DNA from: Pararge aegeria
Taxonomy: Eukaryota > Arthropoda > Insecta > Lepidoptera > Nymphalidae
DNA: 64,000 bases
Direction: 5' to 3'
Assembly: GCF_905163445.1 (NCBI RefSeq)
Contig: NC_053197.1
Span: 496,001 to 560,000, forward strand
A model generated the notes under the pieces. That model made no database searches. It had not been told where the DNA came from and saw only the letters and a list, made by a program, of their open reading frames with translations. Each line of letters begins with the position of its first letter. Position 1 is the stretch's first letter. Shown piece by piece: positions 1-12,900 of this stretch. A program made the translations under genes and the position numbers.

Positions 1-337
1 ATTGTAGAAAAGCTCTGAATTCACTTGCTTGATACATTGTTTCCACGTATTATTCCTCTGATCTCCCTATGATACCCTGTATCCATCCGTCCGAGTTTAT
101 CTAAATAAAAGATCGTAAATGTGAAACTATAAATTATGTCCGCTCTAGTAACTCTTACACTTGAACAAATTGACGCCATTACTCGCGGACTGGCACGCTG
201 TAATTAGCATGTACTTAAACAAACATACTTCGGCGTGACGAGAGAATAACTAATGGCTTCTTTCATCATCATCAGCTGAAGATAGGTCTTTTTGAAAGAG
301 CGTATAGGAAATTAAGCGGTGATATGCCATTGTGCCT

Positions 338-495
338 ACGAAGTAATTCGATCAAACATTTTTTTTTTTCATGTATATTTTAGTCTTGCTTGCTTCATTT
401 GCTTGGCTTTCAGGGGCCATAGCGTGATGTCAAATAACTTACAATCTTCCGAGAATTGAACAATGCGATACAAAAAAAAGGTGTAAAAACTTCAG
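338..495 (+). repeat. Dispersed direct repeat, copy 1
   Basis: This segment shares long blocks with 3479-3640: 'tacgaagtaatt.gatcaaaca', 'cttcatttgcttggctttca', 'acttacaatcttcc' and an A-rich end. Both copies have the same orientation. The family is not recognised. Copy 1 runs into a tRNA-like B-box segment (gttcgaatccc near 510). Confidence 0.7.
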
Positions 496-1654
496 CTTTA
501 CTTTAGGGGGGCCGAGTTCGAATCCCAGCACACAACCTTTAACTTTTCTAAATTTTAATTAATTAAAATATTATGTGGGTTTTAATTAAAATTTAAATTG
601 CTTTCAATTAGTTTGAGCTTGTTCGCAGTTGACCGCATCAATGACTATCATTAGGTCGCCGGATGAAATAACGCATTGTCAGTTTTTTCGTTTTTACGCT
701 ATGCGTACGACTGCCATGCGTACCACGATATTCTAATCTATTCTTATAAAGGTTTTAATATTCGTACTGTGCAAACTTTCGGCATTTTGAACTATTCCAG
801 TAGGTAGGTAGACCAGCTTTGACTTTACATATTTAGATCTAAAGATGAGTTAAACGTACGGCAAGCAATGAATAGATGCTTTGATAACTGCACTTTACTT
901 TCGCCAACAAACGTTAATAAGTGAAAACAACATTGACAGTGATGTAACGAAATAATGCGACTTTTTCGTCTGGAATGTATTGAAATCAGCATTCGTTGCG
1001 CGTTGCCGCAGTGAAACCGATCGTCTGCCTATGTGACAATTTACTGCTTCACCAATGGCTGGTATGCTAATAATATACAGCATTTATTGTAAAACCAAAA
1101 AACCGCGTTCCAAAAAGGCGGATATGTGCAGTCTTCTTTTTAATTCAAAACTTTAAACAACACCTTTCAGGTGAGAAGATTATCAATTCGATAATCGATT
1201 TGGAAACTAAATATAATTTTATTTGTTATATTTACATCTTATTATTTAAATAGGATCTTTAAAAAGTATCTTAAATTTTTGCGCAATGGACCCTTTTTTA
1301 TATTTTTAATCTAGCTTAGATCTTGAAGTCAATTTAAGAATTAAAACCTGTGCTGCATCCTCAATATATATTTTTGGTAACGTTAGTCCATATCTCGATA
1401 AAATCTTAACTGATTGCGTTACTTCTTTATTTATTCGAGAAGGTCTAAGGTCTAGGTCTATTAAGTCTATTTAAGCTCATTTCAAATCAGGGATCATTTT
1501 AGTGATACTAACTTTATTCGAGATAGTTGTGTAGAGATAACAGCAAATCCCTGGCAAGTTATGTACCTACTATTCACAGTGCAATCATCAACTTACAAAC
1601 ATAGTGGTTTTTAATCATAAACTAGTTTTTTTTTTCAAAAATATTTAATAGGTA

Positions 1655-1985
1655 TACCCTTATCAGAAACGGGGAAGAAAACATCGTGAGGAAACCTGCA
1701 TGGTTCTCAAAGGTGTGTGAAATTGACCAATCGGCACTTGGCTGGCATGGTTGACTGCGGTCTAAACCCTTCTCAATCTTGGTAGCTGCTGTGTAAAATT
1801 CATTTGCGTTTTTACTAATTTGATAAAAAATCGTATTCATTTTATTAAATAGTTTAGAGAAACAATCAAAACCGCAAATGTTTACGTCACGCGGTGTTTT
1901 ATATAAATACCGGTGCGTTTTGATGCCGTCTCTTGACCCGTGTCCTGTAGTGGGTCGGTGTTGGTTTGATAATGATGACAATTAG
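1655..1985. repeat. SINE-like lepidopteran repeat
   Basis: The stretch contains 'gaggaaacctgcatggttct', 'ctcaaaggtgtgtg', 'gactgcggtctaaaccct' and a terminal 'cctgtagtgggtcggtgttg' with an ATGATGAC end. The same blocks recur at 25612-25872. A 119-aa minus-strand frame across it is incidental. Confidence 0.55.
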
Positions 1986-3478
1986 AGAGATGCAAAGCGA
2001 TTTACGCTTCTTGATTTCAATCCCGTAAAACCATAAAACTAGATTATCTTAAATTACGAATAGAAAACATGCTAATGTCCACTAATACAAATCACAAATA
2101 CATGTTTCTCGGACGACAGTCTTCATTATCAGCCATAAAACTAAACCAAATTACTCGCCACATTTAACGCTATATCATCACGGGAAATTGTAGCACCTCT
2201 AAAAACTCTCCCATAAGCTTTCACTTGTAAATTAGTTTGTTGAAACTTAATTTACAATGTTTTCACTCAGTTGATGTGCTCGATTTTTACTTTATGTTAC
2301 ATGTTTTGAGGTAAACACGTATACATATCCTACGTCTTTAACTTGTTCGGTTAAGTAATGTATGTAATGTAATGTATTTAAGCTTTACATAGTATTATAA
2401 AAAATGATACGTAGAAGTATAAAAAAAAAACGCTCCAGTTTTTTGTACGCTTTGATCTTTTTAACTTCGCAACGGATTTTAAAGCAGTTTTCAGCAATAC
2501 ATAAGGGCGATTCAAAAGGAAGGTTTATATACATATCAAACATATTATAGCCATTTTATAGCAGAGAAGCAAATAAATTCAAAGTTTTGAAATGTGATAT
2601 AGTAAAAAAAACGTATTTTTGTTCGCTTACCTTACAAACGTTCGTTATTTGTTTGTAATCCAAAGGTATCTTCGATTATGAACGATTAGGCCAGAAGATT
2701 GCCTAGTTGGCCGGTTTCACGTACCCTAAAATCTTTATCACAGAGTTCTACTCTAAGTTTTTCTTGTAAGGTAAAATTAAATTATCAATAAAAGTATTTC
2801 TTTATGAGTCATAAAGAGATATTAGTCAAGTTCAATGTTTACATGGATAATGTTACGTGCAGCAATTCCGCTAGAATCATCAATCTCATCCTAATTTGTC
2901 TTTGAGCTTGTTGCTCACACTGAACTATTATTCTTCTTAGCTTGAATGTATATCTGTTTATTAGGTCCTTTTAGATACTCTTCAGCGTGTCAGGCAAAGG
3001 CATTTTAAAGCCTTAGCCATACATGTTTTCTGTTTTACAATCTTTTACGAATACATAACTTTAAAGAGCTGACATGGCACCTGAAAAAACTGACCTATCC
3101 CAAATATACATTCTCTCTTTATACTCAAAAAATAACACATTTTATATTGCAAAACAGCCTTACGCTTCTGCACACATACCTCAGTTATTATTAACGGCAC
3201 ATAAATAACTAGTATGTATGCACAAGTGTTAAAATATTACGAGAAAGTTGATGAATAAAGATAAGCCACTTTGCATAGTCAATGTTACATAGTGGTGGTT
3301 GTATAACAACCGGTTGACCTATAAAAAATTACGTGGCCAAATGACGCGATGGCCGCCGAGATCTTAACCTTGCATAAATCTAACCTTAGTATAAACATAA
3401 CCCATAATGTAATGCCATGTTTGTTTTAAACTATAACCCATATAAAACACTAGCGGATCTAGTCCCTACTAACTCTTC

Positions 3479-3640
3479 TACGAAGTAATTGGATCAAACA
3501 TTTGTTTTTTCATGGATATGTTAGCCCCGCCAGCTCTATTACTTCATTTGCTTGGCTTTCAGGGGTAATAGCGTCATGTCAATTAACTTACAATCTTCCT
3601 CGAGAATTAAACAATAAAATACAAAAAAAAGTTGTATTGC
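3479..3640 (+). repeat. Dispersed direct repeat, copy 2
   Basis: This is the partner of 338-495, about 3.1 kb away in the same orientation, with scattered substitutions and small indels. It lies just upstream of the secreted-protein gene, so it may be part of its promoter or upstream intron, but nothing shows function. Confidence 0.7.
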
Positions 3641-3988
3641 ATATAAATGTGGAAAATTACTTACAAAAGTTAGATTTAATAAATCTTTAACTACACCAGT
3701 TCCACGGGTGATAAAAGTCGTTGCTTGTGATAATTTTGCAATTTCAGACTCTTGCGGCTCCATAGATCGTTACCGCTCTTGCCACTTCGTGCAATCATCT
3801 ATTATAGATTTAACCACTAAGACCGTTACTAGGCAAATGATGGTAGATCACGGTTATATTCCAAACAATTCTTAAGATAACCTTACAGCGTTTACCTTAA
3901 AAAAACCTATGATATTTGTTTATGGCCTCATACTGATCTATTTTTTTAAATGAATGGTAACTTACAATATCTTTTTTCTTTGTTTCAG

Positions 3989-6900
3989 ATGGCTTCCGTA
4001 AGCCAAATACGGATATGTGCCATTCTTTGGCTGTTCTGCGCAGCCATTATAAACGCAGATTCTAGTGAAAACACCACCACCACAAAAACGATACGCACCA
4101 CCATACTCCCATCACGAACCACTCGGACGGAGTTGAAGGTCTCCAGGAGTCTGAACCCACACGAGACTCAGACATTAAATGTGAGGACCAAGACAGGACA
4201 TTTAACGCAGTTAATAGTCAAGAAGAAAGACGCCAAGTCAACAACGTTCGGCAGTAGCACTACTCCAGCACCGACGACTGTTGCCGTCAGAACCACGTTA
4301 ACAACGGCTAGGGTGAACAATACAGAAGATAACAAGAATAAGACAGAAAGTAGAGACCAAAGAAAACTTACATTTGGCCCAGTTAGTAGCGATCTAGCTG
4401 GCTTCGACTATTATTTAAACAGAAACAAACATGATGACTTTGCTGATATAAAGGCTGAGTACGGAAACTGGTCTCCCGTATCAGTTTACCCTGAATCACA
4501 CATCCAAGAGGATGGTGGAAAACCAAAGGCAGACCCTGAAACCTCTAATTATTATCCAACATACGATAACGATAAGAAGACCGAAAATAAGAAAGTTTAC
4601 ATAACTACTACAAGTTTTATGGATTACAACCGACCAGCTAAAAGCTTTAGATTCGATCCTAATAATCCTGTTACAAAGAATGATCGCAATCCAGTATACA
4701 TAGAAGTTGTTAGTACAAAAGTGTCTGAAGGTGAAAGTAAATCTGAAAATGTACCCGAACCGGTTATGGTGAGTTCTGACCCCATGTATATAAAAAAAGC
4801 TATTGAAAAATATAATAGTAAACGTGGAAGATCTATACTAACCCTAGGTGAAGACGGCATACCTGAAATACAAGGTGTAAGAATGCCTGACGATGAATCT
4901 GACAAGAAAACATGGAGGAACGCGAGGGTGGTTAATGGTGAACTATTACCCTACCCAGAAGGATACACTCCACCTAAAGCTGTGCCAGAAGCTGACGTAT
5001 ATCCTGATCTAACGGCCGAAGAACCATCTCAAAACTTAGGTCCCTTCACTAAAGAGGACAATTTTGAACAGAAAGATGGTCCATTCACTAAATTTGATAA
5101 TATCAAATTTGAAAATGATGAGTTCATTCCTACGACTTACACATATAAACCTAAAAAGGATAATCACTTTGTAAAGACTGGATATGGTCCATTCACTAAA
5201 GCTGATAATTCTAAAGTAGCCAACTCAAAACTTATAGAATACATAAAGCAAATTAATGACCAAGAATCAAAGCGTGACTATTTCAGTGGCCGCAGTTCTC
5301 GAGCACATACTGGTGACCTAGAATACGCTGAAAGTCACATCCAAAGGCGAATGCTACAGCATCCTGGTGAAGTAAGTTTCCCTAACTCCGTTATGTATAC
5401 ACCCAAAAATGCTCAGCCGAGTTTTGATGAAAGTGTAAGAAATCCTGTTCTTCAGTATGCACACCCTGAACTTGGTGTGCAACCTGCAAAAGCTACAAGA
5501 GATAATATTGACAACTATGACAAAGAACGCAAAGTGAAGTATTATACAAGTGGACCTAAAAGTGCTCATCCCTACCCGATGGAGCCTATTAATGGTTACA
5601 ATCAGCAACGTAGTCAAAACAATGGACCAAATGCAAATAGGTATTACGAAGATGAATATAATAAATTCTCTTACTACGATAACTCTCATAACAGATACCC
5701 TTATGGTTATGGTTACGGTTACGTAAAACGTGTTCCAGAGCCATCTCTATGGCAAAGATTCACTGATTCAATGAAAGACACAATTAATACAGCGAGTCAA
5801 ACCGTTCATCAACTAACCAGACCGTTAATCGAACCTATTGCTAAGGTAACACAACCCGTATTTGATCCTCTCGTTGAAGCAACTCAGAAAATATCGCATA
5901 ACCTTGGTCTTTATTCACCAAACTCTATAACTCAAAGATACGCCCAAGACAAAATTGGCGTAGCAGCGGCTGCTTCTGGAGCACCTGCAATGCTCCCAGC
6001 TATTGGCCTCATGGCTGGAGGGGCTGCTCTAGGGCTAGGAGCAGTTGCTGTTGGAAAATTTCTAGACGTGAACCTCATGCGTAGTGGAAGAGCAGAGGAC
6101 TCGAACGATGAGTTAGAGAAAGAACACAAGAGATCATTTGCAAATGCACCGTACGATATAGATAGGAAAATACTAAGCAGGCAACAATATTATGATGATA
6201 ATTACAAAATGCCGAGTGAAAACGTGTACGTTGTCATGTCACCTGATACGGAAACTGGTCGGTCTAAGAGAAATGCCGTAAGCTTCTATAAACCTTATCA
6301 GAATATTTTTGTTAAACAAAGACGAAATGTCAAGCGGTCCATAGACGAAATGCCTGATGATTTACAGCATCTTGATGGCAGTCCAGGTGCCCCGAGCCTG
6401 ACTGCGACTGCGATGGACTTAGTGAAACAGACTGACTGGAGAGACTCTCAGTGTGCCAAGTTTACATTCTGTAAGGTGCTAACTTCACAATCATCGGATT
6501 CTTTGTTCGCGATGGAGAAAAAAATGGCGTCGCTACTAAAAATGTAAGTAGATATTTTTGTATTTTACATTGAGGTACATAGATGGTCTGATTTTGCTTG
6601 AATTGTAAAAACAATTTCCACATATAGGTACCCTCCAAGGCTCCATGAATTGCTGTAACTTTTATCAAAGTCGAAAATAAACTGCACCGCGAATCGACAT
6701 AAATCTTTCAACGTAAATAACTGATACCAAGTATTTTTTCTTTATCTTAACTTGAAACGAGTTGATAAATTGTAAATCCAAGGCTGCATCAAGTATTTCC
6801 GGGTACATTAACCCAATAGTCTGAAAGCTTGTGGGTAAATATGAGCAGTGCTTAAAAGAGGCTGAAAATTGACAATAATGTCAAATGAGACAATAAATTT

Positions 6901-9900
6901 GTTATGCTTGTTGCGTGATTACAAGATGGTATTTAAGAGGAGTGCGCATATTCTAAGCTTATTGATCCCATACCTCCGATCAATTTTTACGCAGCATCAT
7001 ACTGAAATCCTAAATTCGTCGCGGCCTCTTTTAGACCACACCTAAGCCTATTTAAAAATGATTAATTAAACGGAAACCACTTAAATGTCACATCGCGGGG
7101 CCAGGAAAGTTGTGACTTAAAATCTATGTTAACCAATTATAATCTCTGCAGAGACTAGACAGGCGATTCTTCACATATACAGGTAACGCACAAAATACAC
7201 TTTAAAACGTTACTTAACTTTCAGCTTCATTCAAGCACATGTTAAAAAAATTCCACTATCTTTCCGCCTACGACTTTCTAAAGGTCAGTTGTCACCACGT
7301 AAACAATCCGCCCAACTGCGAAGCGCATTGTTATGCAATGTGATAACTCATATGATATACGAGTAGCTATATCAATTCACATGTATTGATTAGGGGAGGG
7401 TGGGGCAAAATGAGGCTCGGGGCATAACGGGAAGTTAGCTTGTGAGCGTGGCACACACGCGTACACAAGCCGACAGCGGTGCCATTTGTTCGTTGTTCTG
7501 TCGCCGCACGTGAGTCAGAGCAAGCGGAACGTGTCGGTGCGTGTTTTAGTGTCGTGGCTAACAAAAACAGTTTTTGAGTGTATTGTTATTTATTTTAATA
7601 TAATATACTCTTGTGTAGTGAGGTAAGTACATAACCTGCATTTACTTTTATACTATAAATCAGTGGGAGTGGTATTAACCTATTCAAATTCTAATTCTTT
7701 TTTGACAATTTCTATTGTGGTTAGAAATGACCGACCAATTTGAAAGAAGTAATGTTTGGGGCAAAATGATCGGGGCATATTGGGATGGTATCCCATTTTG
7801 CCCCTCTCACAGAGGCAATTTAATTTAATATTTTAATATTTAAACTGGCGATAGAGGACATTTTTATTTCTCTCAGTAAGTAGTTTGGATATAATTCGTT
7901 TACTGGATTTATAGTTATTATATTAAAAGTCCTTTTTCTTTATTTACAGTCATTATGGTTCGTACCTACAAAAGAAAAACTAATCGACAAAAATGGGACG
8001 AAGCAGACATGAGAAGAGCAGTATCAGCTGTGCTTCTCAATAGAATGGGGTTTCTCAGGGCTTCTGCTACTTATACTGTGCCAAAATCAACTTTAGAACG
8101 AAGAGTTAAAAAAGCTCGCCAGTCTCAGGATGCAGATACAGATTCAGAAAATGACTACGGGAAAAAAGGTTTAGGGCACTTCAAACCAGTGTTTACAAAA
8201 GAGCAAGAAGAAGAGTTAGCCACTTATGTAAAAATGATGCAATCCCGATTATTCGGGATTACTGGGACAGAGCTAAGGATACTAGCTTTCCAACTAGCTA
8301 TAAAAAATAATATAGAGAATCCCTTTAATCGAGAAGATGGTATGGCAGGGAAGGATTGGCTTAGTGGGTTTCTTAAACGCCATCCAGATATATCATACAG
8401 GCAACCCGAACCGACTTCTGCGGCTAGGGCGATGGGATTCAATAGAGTCGCTGTAAATAGCTTTTTTGATTTATTAGAAAGTGTTGTGGATAAACATGCA
8501 CTGACTGCAGATAGAATATATAACGTGGATGAAACGGGTATAAGCACTGTGCCAAAAAGCCAGTCTAAAATTTTATCACTGAAAGGACAGAAGCAAGTTG
8601 GGTGTCTAACGTCAGGAGAAAGAGGCCAACTAGTGACAGCTGAAATATGTTTTAGTGCGACGGGAGTATATTTGCCACCAATGCTAATTTATGCCAGGAA
8701 ACGCATGAAAAACGAGCTTCTAGATGGTGCACCAGCCGGCTTTTGGGGAACCTGCAGCGACAATGGCTGGATAACTTGCCCAATTTTTTTCGATTGGTTC
8801 ACACGTTTCGTGGACTTTACAAAGCCTTCTAAAGACAAACCAGTTTTGCTTATGTTAGACGGCCACGTGTCCCACACCAAAAATCTGGATCTCATAGATT
8901 ATGCCAGAGAAAACAGTGTTATATTGTTGTGTACACCACCACATTGCACTCATAGAATTCAACCCTTAGACGTGTCCTTCATGCGGCCACTAAGCGCATA
9001 TTACAGTGCTGAAGTAAAAAAGTGGTTAAGAGATCATCCTGGACGCGTAGTAACTTCTTACCAAGTTGCAAACCTTTTTGGAAAAGCTTTTATACAAGCA
9101 TCAACCATGAGCACTGCTATAAATGGTTTTAAAAAATGTGGCATATGGCCTGTTGACAGGAATGTTTTTACAGAAGCTGATTTTTTAGCTGCGGAAACCA
9201 CTAACACTGAGACCCTTTTCATCGAAGGCCTAAATACGGAAAATTCAGGAGACGTACCAACACCATACTGCGAACCTTCATCATCAGGAATTTCACAAGT
9301 AGCTCAATTGAATCCGCCCGTATCAAACCCAAATAAATTATACGAACGTGCTATGCCTACCAACTGTTCTGTATCCGCTTCAATGGCTAGTCAAAAAAGT
9401 CCTGAAAGGCAAGTTTTACAAAAAGTCCAATTAAATATGTCTATTTCAAACCTCAATGAAAACATTTCTGAACCAATCATACCCGCCGTCCAAGACAACT
9501 TGTTAACTATGTCCACCTCCATGGTTTCAGTTTCTACACAGCCATTTGTACCGCTCGCATCCACTTCAAAGCCTAAAGATAAAACTCCTGAAAGGCAAAT
9601 TTTAAAAGCAAAGAGTGCATTTACAGTTACGCCTGAAAATATTATGGCAATTCCCAAAGAATTAAGAAGTAAGGAAAGACAAAAGAGAAAACGTGGTAAA
9701 ACGGCTATACTTACGGATTCCCCGTACAAAAATGACCTGACTAAGGAAAAGAATGCAAAGGAATGTAAGGAAAATAAGAAAAAGACTGCACCAAAGAAGA
9801 AAAACGACCGAAGAAAAATATCCAAACCAAATAATAAAAAAAAGGCTAAGAAACAAAAGCAAAGTGAAGCCACATTTCCTACTTCATCCGAAGAAGACGA

Positions 9901-12900
9901 ATATGACTGTGCATGCATATATTGTGGTTACTTGTATTCGCAGTCAGATGAGGGTTGGGTTGCGTGTAGCTCTTGTGCCGGTTGGGCACACAATTCCTGC
10001 GCCGGAGTAGACGACGATGATGACGAGGCCCACATTTGTGCACAATGTTTGCCTGAGTAAATTGTTTCATCATTTTGCCCCTTAGCGTTTCCTGTTTTGC
10101 CCCGACCATGGGGCACAATGGGAAATTTGACACTCAGTGATTAGTTCCTCATAATTAGGAAAATTGGTTGATTAAGCCTAAAAGTACAAATTAAAATAAT
10201 GAATAAGCATCTAACTATTGTTTCTAATTAAAAAGTTTATTAAAAATACTGTTGATTTCGCATAAGTGTTTTTTTTTTTCTTAAGTATCCCATTTTACCC
10301 CACCTTCCCCTACTTACACTTTCTTTTGATATAAATAAACATGAGATAATATTCACTGTCACAGAGGATAAATAGTCTAAGGAATTGCAAGACGACAGAC
10401 TAAATTCTATATTTATCTATTATGGGATAATGTCATCTCATGCACCATAACCCAGATATCTAGTCCATGTTAACATCAGAGATAAGGCTATAACATAGTT
10501 ACCGTGTACCTAATATTATGTGTATTTATATCAAGCAAACAGTTTATTTACAGCACTTATATTCAAAACAAGTGAAATTACTTAATTTATTGAGGCCACA
10601 CGTTTGAATTACCTATTCCTGCTTATAAAACTTGTCTAATTTAAAAAAAGAGGTAGGTATTTGCATATGTCACGCAAAACGCTATACTGGGTATTCAATT
10701 GAGGAAAATGGTAACAACAGATATAGGTAGTTACATCAAAAATTCTGAACTTCTTACCCATAAGGCAGTGGCGTGCATTTGGTTTCTTACCAGGGTATGC
10801 ATACAGCAGGAAAATAGCATAAAACGTCAAAAATCCTCCTGCTATACGAGTTATATATCAATTTTAGGGTATGCATAGCTTTTGTGCATGTATGAAGTGC
10901 ACGCCACTGCCATAAGGCAGGAGTTATTATCACTAGCATAATAAAATAAAAGTAAAAGCCCGCAAACTCGCACTGAAGCAGCATGTTGGGTCAATGCTCT
11001 AATTACCTCCCCTCCTTATTTATAGAATGGTATTAGGTATTTGCCCAGCAGCGAGAAACTAATAGGTTGAGAATGATGGTGATATTTACGAACTTGCTTC
11101 CTAGGGATACGAACATTCAAATCTGTCTAAACTTTTGTGAGCTATGAGAGAACAAACAAACAGATACACAGCCAAAGCGGTCACATTAACAAAGCCTCTC
11201 TTCTGGCGTGGGGGGTTAAAATTAAAGGAAACTGTATTCAATCTGATATTAACACGTACATCGAAGTAGGGCAAGCGATGGTACGATAATGATAAGATAT
11301 TTGCTTATCAAATACTATTAGAACTAATATCGTCACGCTCTAGTTTTCAGTACTGATGCGGTTTGGTTTGTACTTGCGCCGAGGTTAAATGCCAATTGAC
11401 CTAGATTACCTAAACGGTGGTGAACCACAGGAATTTCGTAATATCTACACTTCACTCATGTCACGAACATTCTTACAAAAAATCAAAAAATCACTTGGCA
11501 GAGAATTGGCAAGACTTCATCCTCGTAACATGACATGTCAATTATTTACAATGTAAATATGTCATGTTAATTATTCGTAATATTAATTTTATTAGCTTTT
11601 ACAGATAGGTAGATCATATAGATAGTTAATGTAAAAGTTAAATTAAATAGAAAAAAACTTCGAGTTTAAAAAGACTGGGTAACACTCATACAGTCAAAAA
11701 TAATCAGTAATGTAAAAAAAAAAAATCTGAGTCATGAAAGATGGTGCAAATTCCAGTAACTTCTGAAGAACTATCTGGTAATGATGATGAGATTATTTTA
11801 TTGACAAAGAGAACTTTACGTCCTTGATACTACACTTGACTCCTTTTTCCCTCAAAGTTTTCGAAATGACATTTTCATAAATCTCTATCGACTCATTCAC
11901 TCAGATTTTTAGTTTCGCAAACTTCAGAGAAGTGTTGTAAGTCAAATATTTCTTAATTCAAATAGGCACATACTCGTAGATGGCACTTTTGATGCGTTGA
12001 TTATATACAAAATGGGTACATAGCAGTGAGTAGTGATGGCGATAACTACAATCGTAAACTTAAAACTAAAGCTACGAGGGTTCCAAACGCGCCCTGGTCT
12101 AAGAAGAAGCCCACAACAAACTTAGCCGGGTGTTCTTTTTGTTATCACCATCTCACATTGTCATTAGAAAATATTTAGGAAGCATCCTTGTTAGAGCAAT
12201 TGTTCACAACCAAGCTTTTTTATCGTTTAAGTAATCCTTTATACTATGATAGGACTTTTCTATAAACTTTCGCTTTATACAAACTTTGAACTTTTTTAGT
12301 GACATCCCCAAGATATCAACCGGTAATTTATTGTAAAATTGTATACAATTTCCTTCAAATGAATTGCTTATTTTGTGTAGTCTAGTGTACTGCACAACTG
12401 TTAAAATTGGATTTATTTAAATTTTTTTATGACTGTTAATAATCTCACAGGATTAAAAGTTATACAAAACTTATTTAAGGACCTACAAATTAACCCCCCT
12501 CGGAACCTTAGTAGTTACTTTGACTATACCCGGATTACCCGGCTAAGTTTGTTGTGGGTTCTTCTTAGACCAGGGGGCGTTTGGAACCCTCGTAGCTTTA
12601 GGTTTAAGTTGGCGAACGAAGTTATCACCATCCCCTTACAATTATGTAAACATATATGTATGAACCCTACATAAGTGCCTGTGATAGGCCTACATGAATA
12701 AAAACATTTTTAATTTGAATTTATAATAATAATTGACGGACCAAGCAAATGGCCCACCTAATGGTAAGTGGAAAACTATCGCCTATAAACAGAGCAACAC
12801 TTCGCAGGGCTTGTAAGGAACATATCCTGCGCCGTGCCGCCGATTTCACCGGCACCTCACATTGCTGCATGCCGGCAGAAATAAAAATGTCGGCAGTACT

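Larger units (their letters stand above)
1..3988. other. 5' flank of the secreted-protein gene, no coding exon recognised
   Basis: No frame here has coding character. The stretch holds two copies of a dispersed repeat (338-495 and 3479-3640) and SINE-like pieces near 490-600 and 1655-1985. An upstream non-coding exon of the next gene must lie here or further left, because a splice acceptor (tttgtttcag) directly precedes its ATG at 3989; I could not place it. Confidence 0.6.
7393..10310 (+). mobile_element. Intact pogo/Tigger-like DNA transposon (2918 bp)
   Basis: The left end starts GGGGAGGGTGGGGCAAAATG. The right end, read inward on the other strand, starts GGGGAAGGTGGGGTAAAATG, giving terminal inverted repeats with two mismatches in 20. 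Both ends abut a TA (7391-7392 and 10311-10312), the usual target duplication of Tc1/mariner/pogo elements. It encodes one uninterrupted 701-aa transposase. Subterminal copies of a GGGGCA.AATG motif lie in both orientations on both sides of the gene and are likely transposase binding sites. Open frame, matching ends and target duplication suggest recent insertion. Confidence 0.9.

Noticed and set aside
3950..3988. Upstream ATG adding 13 residues to the secreted protein
   Set aside because: A splice acceptor ends at 3988 and the ATG at 3989 directly starts a good signal peptide, so the extension is intronic.
4624..5689. Minus-strand frames of 93 and 111 aa
   Set aside because: They are antisense shadows of the long secreted-protein exon.
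9391..9918. 175-aa minus-strand open frame inside the transposase gene
   Set aside because: It is the antisense of the Lys-rich linker (Phe/Leu/Ser-rich shadow) and shows no domain.
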